This document shows, one piece after another, positions 14,857 through 20,643 of a stretch of DNA of 20,643 nt. The DNA lies in contig CAZBBC010000076.1 of assembly GCA_964489835.1 (NCBI GenBank), positions 1 to 20,643 on the forward strand, read 5' to 3'. The notes under the pieces were generated by a model. The model did not search any database, was not told where the DNA came from, and saw only the letters and a list, made by a program, of their open reading frames with translations. Both the position numbers and the translations under genes were made by a program. Position 1 is the stretch's first letter; the number at the start of each line of letters is the position of its first letter. Origin of the DNA: CAZBBC01 sp964489835. GTDB lineage: Bacteria; Calditrichota; Calditrichia; JAJRVZ01.

Positions 14857-16374
14857 ATGGCAAAGAAAAAAAAATTAACCACCGCCCATGGCAATCCCAT
14901 TGGCGACAATCAGAATTCGTTAACTGCTGGTCCGCGCGGACCGTTGTTAATGCAGGATTATCAACTCATTGAAAAAATGGCCACCTTTAACCGGGAGCGT
15001 GTCCCCGAGCGTGTGGTTCATGCTAAAGGGTCGGGTGCCTATGGCACATTCACGGTTACCAATGACATCAGTAAATACAGTAAGGCCAGCGTTTTTTCTG
15101 AAGTAGGAAAAAAAACCGACGTATTAGCCCGTTTTTCCACAGTAGCCGGTGAAAGAGGGGCTGCCGATGCCGAACGGGATGTACGCGGATTTGCCGTAAA
15201 ATTTTATACCGACGAAGGCAACTGGGACATGGTTGGTAATAATACACCGGTTTTCTTTATCCGCGATCCTTACAAATTTAGTGATTTTATCCACACCCAA
15301 AAACGTGATCCAAAGACCAATCTACGTTCCAATACCATACAATGGGATTTTTGGTCATTATCCCCGGAAAGCCTTCATCAGGTTACGATTCTTATGAGCG
15401 ACCGCGGTTTGCCTGTCGGCTACCGCAATATTAACGGTTATGGCAGTCACACCTATAGTTTTATCAATGATAAAAATGAACGTTTCTGGGTGAAGTTCCA
15501 TTTTAAAACCATGCAGGGGCATAAAACCTGGACCAATGCGGAAGGTGAAAAAATAGTGGGCAAGGATCGCGAGAGTTCACAGCGTGATTTATTTGAATCA
15601 ATCGAAAAAGGCGATTTCCCCAAATGGCAGGTCAAGGTTCAGGTGATGCCGGAGAAGGAAGCCAAGACATACCATATCAATCCTTTCGATTTAACAAAGG
15701 TCTGGCCGCACAAGGATTATCCGTTGATAGATGTCGGTATCATGGAATTGAACCGCAATGCTGAAAATTATTTTGCTGAAATTGAGCAGTCGGCTTTTGA
15801 ACCCTCCAACATTGTACCGGGAATCAGTTTTTCACCGGATAAAATGCTGCAGGCCCGGATTTTATCCTATTCGGATGCCCATCGCTATCGTATGGGTGCT
15901 AACTACGCCGCGCTGCCGGTGAATAAACCGCAGTCGGAAGTAAATCACTACCATCGCGACGGGAAACTACGCTTTGACGGTAATTTTGGGGATGCCTTAA
16001 ATTATGAACCGAATAGCTTTGGCGGACCAAAGGAAGATCCCCGTTATCTTGAACCGCCCTTAAAGATTTCCGGCGATGCCGATCGTTACAATCATCGTGA
16101 AGGTAATGATGATTATACCCAGCCGGGTGATTTATTCCGTTTAATGAATGACGACCAGAAACAGCAGTTATTCAGTAACGTCTGTGCGGCGATGAACGGT
16201 GTACCGGAGCGGATTAAAATGCGCCAAATGGCTCATTTTTACAATGCCGATCCCGCGTATGCTGCTGGTGTTGCAAAGGGACTCGGTCTTGATATGAATA
16301 AAATAGAAAAATTTGCCGGATTTTCTTTGGCGCAACTTTTCGAAGCCACAAGCGAAGAAGCATACAAAAAGTAA
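14857..16374 (+). CDS. katA: Monofunctional heme catalase
   Basis: 505 residues, the size of small-subunit (clade 3 type) catalases, which dismutate hydrogen peroxide in the cytoplasm. Active-site residues are intact: His55 in RVVHAKGSGAYG, Asn128 in DMVGNNTPVFFIRDP, and the proximal heme ligand Tyr338 with Arg334 in RILSYSDAHRYRMG. The N-terminus TTAHGNPIGDNQNSLTAGPRG is typical and lacks a signal peptide. AGGAG lies 9 nt before the ATG. No C-terminal flavodoxin-like domain is present, which separates it from the large-subunit HPII type. Divergent OxyR two genes upstream is the probable regulator. Its transcript would run through a heptamer array and three hairpins before the strong terminator at 16572. 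Confidence 0.97.
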   Translation: MAKKKKLTTAHGNPIGDNQNSLTAGPRGPLLMQDYQLIEKMATFNRERVPERVVHAKGSGAYGTFTVTNDISKYSKASVFSEVGKKTDVLARFSTVAGERGAADAERDVRGFAVKFYTDEGNWDMVGNNTPVFFIRDPYKFSDFIHTQKRDPKTNLRSNTIQWDFWSLSPESLHQVTILMSDRGLPVGYRNINGYGSHTYSFINDKNERFWVKFHFKTMQGHKTWTNAEGEKIVGKDRESSQRDLFESIEKGDFPKWQVKVQVMPEKEAKTYHINPFDLTKVWPHKDYPLIDVGIMELNRNAENYFAEIEQSAFEPSNIVPGISFSPDKMLQARILSYSDAHRYRMGANYAALPVNKPQSEVNHYHRDGKLRFDGNFGDALNYEPNSFGGPKEDPRYLEPPLKISGDADRYNHREGNDDYTQPGDLFRLMNDDQKQQLFSNVCAAMNGVPERIKMRQMAHFYNADPAYAAGVAKGLGLDMNKIEKFAGFSLAQLFEATSEEAYKK

Positions 16375-16444
16375 GAAGTAGAAAGGAAGAAGTAGGAAAC
16401 AGAAAGCAGTAAGCAGAATGCAGAAAGCAGGACAGCGGAAAGCG
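16375..16444. repeat. Degenerate purine-rich heptamer array, ten units
   Basis: Starting one base after the katA stop codon are ten 7-nt words. Units 1 and 3 are GAAGTAG; units 5 to 8 are AAAGCAG, TAAGCAG, AATGCAG and AAAGCAG; the last is GAAAGCG. Almost every unit ends in G and has A at position 2. The array then runs directly into the GTAG hairpins. Confidence 0.75.
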
Positions 16445-16445
16445 T

Positions 16446-16527
16446 GTAGAGGCGCATTGCATGCGCCTGAATGTGTAGGGGCATGGCGTGCCATGCCCAA
16501 TGATGTAGAGACGCATTCCCATGGGTC
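16446..16527. repeat. Three tandem GTAG-headed hairpins
   Basis: GTAGAGG, GTAGGGG and GTAGAGA begin at about 16446, 16475 and 16505, so the units step by 29-30 bp. Each is followed by a palindrome with a different stem: GGCGCAT/ATGCGCC (16451-16467), GGGCATGG/CCATGCCC (16479-16498), and GACGCAT/ATGGGTC (16510-16527, one mismatch). The first stem also occurs after uvrB. Confidence 0.75.
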
Positions 16528-16571
16528 CCGGATTTGGGGAACAGGGATGTGTGGCATCAGAAGCAGTAAAT

Positions 16572-16599
16572 AAAAAAAGCCCCGTATGGGGCTTTTTTT
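16572..16599. terminator. Bidirectional rho-independent terminator
   Basis: A perfect 12-bp stem: seven A then GCCCC at 16572-16583, loop GTAT, then GGGGC and seven T at 16588-16599. Read rightward it ends the katA transcript; read leftward it ends the YHS-protein transcript 36 bp after that gene's stop. Confidence 0.95.
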
Positions 16600-16634
16600 A
16601 CAAAGTGAGAAAATGAAAGCATCACATCATCCAA

Positions 16635-16940
16635 TCACATCTCTTCCGGGAGTGTTTCTTCTTCCGTTTCTCCTTCTTTCTCTTTTACATCCAGATAATG
16701 TGTTTTACATTCCTCACTGCAGAAATACTCCGTTTCACCATCGACTTCGTATGCAATCATTTCTGCTTTATCCATTTCCATGCCACATCCCGGACAAACA
16801 GCAGTACCGGTATCGCTGACAGCCGTTTGCTGCATTTCCTGAGTTGCTTTCTGTGTTGTCTCCTCTTTTTTCTCCCCGGAGCACATTACCAGTGCAGCAC
16901 CCAGGACGATCATCAGAATAATAAATAATACTTTTTTCAT
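16635..16940 (-). CDS. Small YHS-domain putative lipoprotein
   Basis: 101 residues from the ATG at 16940, where GGGGAG lies 8 nt upstream; an ATG at 16946 sits only 2 nt from that ribosome site. MKKVLFIILMIVLGAALVMC is a signal peptide ending in a lipobox-like LVMC; Met just before Cys20 is unusual for lipoproteins. A Gln/Thr/Glu-rich linker follows, then a YHS-type metal-binding module: Cys49 and Cys52 in CPGCGM, and Cys74 and Cys78 in YFCSEECKTHY. YHS domains occur with copper, mercury and other metal-handling proteins. The tail is strongly acidic (ETEEETLPEEM). Likely periplasmic and membrane-anchored; the metal and partner are unknown. It converges on katA and shares its terminator. Confidence 0.85.
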   Translation of the reverse strand: MKKVLFIILMIVLGAALVMCSGEKKEETTQKATQEMQQTAVSDTGTAVCPGCGMEMDKAEMIAYEVDGETEYFCSEECKTHYLDVKEKEGETEEETLPEEM

Positions 16941-17018
16941 ACCCATGTCTCCCCAGATTAAGGTAAGTGCTATAATTTATACCGGGCAAATCACCTTGTC
17001 AACGAATTTATCACCATT

Positions 17019-17038
17019 AAAAAATCCCAAAGGGATTT
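17019..17038 (-). terminator. Rho-independent terminator after the DUF4097 gene
   Basis: On the minus strand, AAATCCC (17038-17032) pairs with GGGATTT (17028-17022) around TTT, followed by a six-T run ending at 17019. It lies 11 bp past the stop codon of the gene ending at 17050. Confidence 0.85.
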
Positions 17039-17049
17039 AACGTCGGTAG

Positions 17050-17871
17050 CTAATCATTGACATAAAGGTGAATACTGCCATTGGTGGTGGCACAGGTAAG
17101 TTCACGATCCCCCTTATTTATATGCCCGGAAAAGCGCTTTTTAGATTTTCTGCTGCCCCCGTGCAACGGAAAGTCACTGTCAATATGGCCATTCGTAGTC
17201 TTTAACTCCACCTCCGCGGCAAAATCTTCCGGTAGGTATAGTTTGATAGAACCGTTGGTTGTTTTAAACATCAGTTTTTCTTGAGTAGTGACTTCGCTAA
17301 AATCGACCTTGATAGAGCCATTGGTTGTTTTACATCGGGTGGCACCGCTGATCTGTCGGGCAACAATTTTTCCATTGGTTGATTCCAGACGTAGCCGACC
17401 ACTAATCTGCTCAATTCTGAGGCTACCATTGGTTGTATGAATATTCAGATCGATCTTTTTAGGTACTTTGATTTCATATTCAACAGAATAGGAGTTGTGA
17501 CCACCTCCAAAGAGCCATCCAAAGAATCCCCTGCTTGATGAGCCTTTCGGGAAATATGTTTCGATAATAATCTCATTATCACTTTCACGAATATCTACTT
17601 CCAGCTGTTTCAGCAACTGTTCGGCCGTCGACCGGTCCCTGGCTTTTACTTCTTTATAAGCGATGATCTCCACTTCATCTTTATCCCAGGAAACAATATC
17701 GACTTCCCCATTCATATTAGAAAGACTTAAAAAGCCACCCGGTCCGAAGGTAATATTCTTTTTCAGCTTTTCCTTGGCGGTGGAAGCGAAGGATACCTGG
17801 AATAAAAGAATAAACGATAAAAAAACAGTTAAAGGATAAAGATTTTTTGAGTAAAATGTACGTTTTTTCAT
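17050..17871 (-). CDS. DUF4097-type beta-repeat secreted protein
   Basis: 273 residues. The N-terminus has a basic start and hydrophobic segment (YPLTVFLSFILLFQVSFAS), a signal peptide cut near residue 30. The mature part has the DUF4097 pattern of short beta-strand rungs closed by TNG: TNG at 147, 165, 183, 205, 226 and 263, most of them as TTNGSI or TTNGHI, plus an earlier MNGEVDIVSWDKDEVEI. A Gly/Phe-rich loop (RGFFGWLFGGGHNS) interrupts at 115-127. The fold is expected to be a beta-solenoid in the periplasm or on the surface; DUF4097 proteins have no settled biochemical role. AGGA lies 7 nt before the ATG at 17871. It follows the four-repeat protein by 103 bp on the same strand, with a terminator after it, so the two are probably one operon. 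Confidence 0.88.
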   Translation of the reverse strand: MKKRTFYSKNLYPLTVFLSFILLFQVSFASTAKEKLKKNITFGPGGFLSLSNMNGEVDIVSWDKDEVEIIAYKEVKARDRSTAEQLLKQLEVDIRESDNEIIIETYFPKGSSSRGFFGWLFGGGHNSYSVEYEIKVPKKIDLNIHTTNGSLRIEQISGRLRLESTNGKIVARQISGATRCKTTNGSIKVDFSEVTTQEKLMFKTTNGSIKLYLPEDFAAEVELKTTNGHIDSDFPLHGGSRKSKKRFSGHINKGDRELTCATTNGSIHLYVND

Positions 17872-17974
17872 TTTGACATCCTTTGGGTATATTTATATGA
17901 TATCAAAGCACGCCAATAAATCGGGACAAACAAATACCAAATGGTATCATATCGCATCTACTATCACCATCAGG

Positions 17975-19738
17975 TTAGTCTTTGTTATAAGTATATATAG
18001 TGATTCCCCAGTTCCGTCTATCCCGCGGCGGGTCCGTATTCCAGTCATCATAGGAATGACTATCATCGGAGACATAATGCACGACATACGTTCCTTTTTT
18101 CAGATAGATAGTCTTGTCAAACAACCTGTTTTTCCTGGCGCCACCCGCCCGGCGTGTTTCCCGGTAATGCATTTCCCATACGGTTCGGCCGGTATTATAG
18201 TCATCAATCCAGGCATAATCGTACATTTCGTCCCGATCACCTTCTCCCAGGGCATAGATACGCACTTCGCTGTTCTTATCCAGATTAAATCGTTCTTCAA
18301 GATGCTCATCATCCCCAACACGGACAATCTGGACAATGATATTTTTATCATCGTCAGGATCATATTTTTTCACATACTTTTCGTCACCTTTTATAACCGT
18401 ATAAATTTTCATTCCCCATCCGGCCGGGTCCAGGGGGCGGGTACTGTTCCAATCCCGGTAAGAGTGGGAATCGTCGGTTTTGAAATGGGCCAAATATGAC
18501 CCTTTATTAAGCAGAATGACATTATCAAATCGGCGGTTCTTTTCAGCACCCCCGGCATGCTCAGTATCGCGGTATTCCATTTCCCACACATATTTGCCAT
18601 TTCGGGCATCTTCGATCCAGCCATAATCAAACATTTCTCCGTCTCTGCCCTCTCCGAGTGCATATATACGTACCTTCATAGAACGCTCGAGCGTAAAACC
18701 TTCATAGACTTCTTCATAGTCACCCAAATGATCAAGTTTGAGGATTAAATCCCCTTCACTTTCAACGAATTTGTATACAATGCTTTTATCAAACTTTTCG
18801 CCAATTCCACTAATCATAATTCCCCAAAAATTCGGATCGTAGGGTGGGTTTGTATTCCAATTATTGTGAGAATGTCCTTCATCGCTCTGAAAATAGACCA
18901 TATAATCACCGGCATCAAGTTCAATTTCTTTCTCAATCTTACGGTTTTTCAGACCGCCGCCGGCATGTTCTGTATTTTCTTCCCTCATCACCCATATCCG
19001 TTCATGTGAATTGGCATCAACAATATAGGCATAGTCAAACATTTCACCCTCAAAGCCTTCACCGATTGCATAGATTTTTAATTTCGCCGCTTTTTTCAGG
19101 CTGAATCCTTTTTTTACTTCCTGAGTTTCTTTTATACCTGTTAAATCGATGATGGCTGATTTCTGAAGGGCCCGCTGGTATTTTAAAACCGCTGATTCAT
19201 CAAAGACTTCATCTACATTTTTGATGGTGACGTGCCATTGTTCCGTATTATCTTTCCACCAGTCTTCTTCACCAAATACCCTGTCCCATAGGTTTTTAAT
19301 ATTAAATAATCCGTCCTCCGTATAAAGAGAAATGGGACGATTGGCCGAGTAATATAATTCATATTCACCCTTTTCCAAGTGAATATCACTATTAAATTTG
19401 CGATTATATTTTGCCCCCCACCAGTCGCTCTCCGTATTGCTTATTGTTAGTCGCCAAACCAATTTACGTGTTCGTGCATTGATGATCCAGGCATAGGCAA
19501 AAAGGTTTTGGGGATCGGCAAAACTGTTTTTTGTCCTACGTACAACTTTATCTCCACCGGCACCCACGGCATTAATATTGATCTTTTTATCCGATTTTAG
19601 GGTAAAACCAGCGTATTTTATATCACCTGGCTTAAAATCATTGAGGGTAATTTCATTCTCTTGTGCCAGGAGACTAAGATAAAATACAAATGGTGACAAC
19701 AGAAGAAACAACAGGTATTTTCCCCCGGTAAAATGCAT
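17975..19738 (-). CDS. Secreted four-repeat protein of unrecognised family
   Basis: 587 residues from the ATG at 19738, preceded by AAGGAG (4 nt spacing) and giving an ideal signal peptide (YLLFLLLSPFVFYLSLLA, then QEN). An ATG at 19831 would add 31 very basic residues without a ribosome site. The mature part is four copies of a ~135-residue unit: about 30-175, 196-310, 330-447 and 467-583. Units 2-4 share: F(T/S/N)L; (V/L)(R/K)IYA(L/I)GEG; EM(F/Y)DY then WI or YI and D; VW or IW then (E/V)M; AGG..KNR; a G.Y strand; and a SD(D/E).HS..(D/N)WN...P.D...WG(I/M).I end. Unit 1 keeps only the first half clearly (AYAWIINA, VWRL, L.KGEYELYYS) and lacks the HS..WN segment. All-beta extracellular modules of a pre-peptidase-like kind are possible, but I cannot name the family. 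No catalytic domain is visible. Confidence 0.85.
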   Translation of the reverse strand: MHFTGGKYLLFLLLSPFVFYLSLLAQENEITLNDFKPGDIKYAGFTLKSDKKININAVGAGGDKVVRRTKNSFADPQNLFAYAWIINARTRKLVWRLTISNTESDWWGAKYNRKFNSDIHLEKGEYELYYSANRPISLYTEDGLFNIKNLWDRVFGEEDWWKDNTEQWHVTIKNVDEVFDESAVLKYQRALQKSAIIDLTGIKETQEVKKGFSLKKAAKLKIYAIGEGFEGEMFDYAYIVDANSHERIWVMREENTEHAGGGLKNRKIEKEIELDAGDYMVYFQSDEGHSHNNWNTNPPYDPNFWGIMISGIGEKFDKSIVYKFVESEGDLILKLDHLGDYEEVYEGFTLERSMKVRIYALGEGRDGEMFDYGWIEDARNGKYVWEMEYRDTEHAGGAEKNRRFDNVILLNKGSYLAHFKTDDSHSYRDWNSTRPLDPAGWGMKIYTVIKGDEKYVKKYDPDDDKNIIVQIVRVGDDEHLEERFNLDKNSEVRIYALGEGDRDEMYDYAWIDDYNTGRTVWEMHYRETRRAGGARKNRLFDKTIYLKKGTYVVHYVSDDSHSYDDWNTDPPRDRRNWGITIYTYNKD

Positions 19739-20111
19739 AAATCTCCTTATTTTTTTCAATGGATTTTTCATAAACTTTCTTTTTCGATTAAAACTCCTCT
19801 GCCTGCCGGTTGCGATTTCTTCTTTTTTCATGCGGTAAGTACAATATGAAATTTATATGGACCGTAACCCAGCCTTCATATTATCTTACACTTTTCTTCT
19901 TTTACATACGCAATAGATATACTAAAGTTACACTTAACAAGAGCGTTGACGAAGACTGCGTATAATTTTATTTTCCGGTAAATATTAATGGAGAAAAACA
20001 CAGTCGATCGAGACATAACAAACAACCGCTATCATATGTGGATAAATATAGCAAAAAAACTTAATGAAGACACGTCAAATCCTATCTGATATTTTTATCC
20101 CTATTTTATCT
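19739..20111. other. AT-rich gap with no supported gene
   Basis: Upstream of the four-repeat protein. It holds the leader of that gene and otherwise nothing I can support. A 33-codon ATG frame at 19988-20089 (+) has no ribosome site. A promoter for the minus-strand operon should be here, but none stands out. Confidence 0.6.
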
Positions 20112-20322
20112 AACCTGATTAATTCATGAATTTTAAATCTATCATATGGCGATAATTAAGTCTCCCCTTAAAAAAGGGGACTAAGGGGTTGTAAAACATT
20201 GATATAATTTAAAATATTACGTTTAAAACAACCCCCTAACCCCCTTTATTAAGGGGAAATTAACTCATTGATTTTATGTTATTTATAGACTTAATTATTT
20301 AATTTTATCAATAATTCAGGCT
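20112..20322. repeat. MITE-like inverted-repeat element, copy C
   Basis: 211 bp, the reverse complement of copy A (1525-1737) in arrangement. The left end AACCTGATTAATTCATGAA matches copy A's AACCTGTATCATTCATGAA; then comes the shared word ATCTATCATATGGCGA, the two CCCC/GGGG arms (20160-20191 and 20228-20259), an AT-rich middle, and the right end ATAATTCAGGCT. The two ends are inverted repeats of each other. Copies A and C differ at many single positions, so the duplication is not recent. Confidence 0.85.
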
Positions 20323-20398
20323 AATAACCCGCATAATTTAGGTTTTGCATTTTCCGCCTCGAAGAGATATCTTTAGCACTGGTTAATTCATTAATTTA

Positions 20399-20495
20399 AG
20401 CCACAAAGACTCAAAGTCTTAAAGAAATTATTACTTAATTATGTTTTGGTTTTTCAATAGAAACATTAGAATACCTCTGTGGCCTTTGTGGTTTA
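20399..20495. repeat. Inverted repeat with 9-nt CAAAG-word arms
   Basis: Left arm 20399-20424 begins AGCCACAAAGACTCAAAG. Right arm 20474-20495, inverted, reads AAACCACAAAGGCCACAG. The AT-rich spacer is about 50 bp. It has the same architecture as the elements at 9605, 9811 and 11000 but unrelated words. Confidence 0.75.
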
Positions 20496-20515
20496 TGCCA
20501 TTATAGCCAACAACT

Positions 20516-20643
20516 TTTGTCCACGGATTATTTTTTTTTGTTTGCAGCCTTGGGCTGCGCTATGCTATTGTTCCAAAAAACTTTGTTTTTTTAGCAAAGA
20601 TTTTAAAAACTTTTATCCACGGATTATCCGGCGCAGCCGGACA
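20516..20643. repeat. Partial second copy of the compound ATCCGTGGAC repeat, cut by window end
   Basis: On the minus strand it contains CGGATAATCCGTGGATAAAA (20632-20613) and, further on, GGCTGCAAACAAAAAAAAA followed by ATCCGTGGACAAAAG (to about 20516). These match the 5' part of the element at 5443-5796 (GGCTGCAAATAAAAAAAAA, then TCCGTG). The element continues past the window. Confidence 0.7.

Noticed and set aside
16375..16444. C-terminal extension of katA through the purine-rich heptamers
   Set aside because: The catalase ends normally at a TAA at 16372 and at family length; the heptamers are outside the frame.
19988..20089. 33-codon open frame starting ATGGAGAAAAAC
   Set aside because: No ribosome site, no recognisable motif, and this length is expected by chance in a non-coding gap.

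Overview
The window looks like chromosomal DNA of a Gram-negative, aerobic or oxygen-exposed bacterium. An outer-membrane TonB-dependent receptor with an N-terminal carboxypeptidase-like regulatory domain, a DUF4097 surface protein and long AT-rich gaps full of small repeats point to the Fibrobacterota-Chlorobiota-Bacteroidota (FCB) side of the tree, for example a Calditrichota- or Ignavibacteria-like lineage. That placement is inference; there is no rRNA or tRNA to anchor it. I see no phage, transposase, CRISPR array or RNA gene.

Layout. 1-1287 (-): a glutamate-dehydrogenase family protein that has lost its catalytic lysine. 1525-1737: a MITE-like repeat. 1738-5424 (-): complete B12-dependent methionine synthase metH. 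5443-5796: a compound repeat with inverted ends. 5842-6756 (-): a TIGR01777/YfcH sugar-epimerase-like SDR. 7070-9421 (-): the TonB-dependent receptor. 9437-10049: repeat-filled gap. 10050-10919 (+): a MerR-type HTH plus B12-binding regulator of the CarH/LitR kind. 11205-13190 (+): uvrB. 13307-14257 (-): OxyR with both redox cysteines, divergent from a DUF454 membrane protein (14392-14787 +) and a heme catalase (14857-16374 +). 16635-16940 (-): small YHS-domain putative lipoprotein. 17050-17871 and 17975-19738 (-): two secreted proteins, probably one operon, the upstream one made of four copies of a ~135-residue repeat I cannot assign to a named family. 19739-20643: no convincing gene, three repeat elements.

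How the genes fit together. The middle (B12-type photoreceptor-like regulator, UvrB, OxyR, DUF454, catalase) reads as a light/oxidative-damage neighbourhood; only the OxyR-catalase link rests on strong family knowledge. MetH and the CarH-like protein both use cobalamin, but no cobalamin riboswitch was seen and the TonB receptor's substrate is unknown.

The least explained part is the intergenic DNA: (i) a pair of ~212-bp inverted-repeat elements in opposite orientation near the two ends of the window, (ii) several unrelated inverted repeats whose arms are built of 9-nt words, some with 7-nt-periodic spacers, and (iii) degenerate heptamer arrays next to GTAG-headed hairpins after both uvrB and katA. 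The strongest protein-level oddities are the Lys-to-Ser change in the dehydrogenase and the four-repeat secreted protein.
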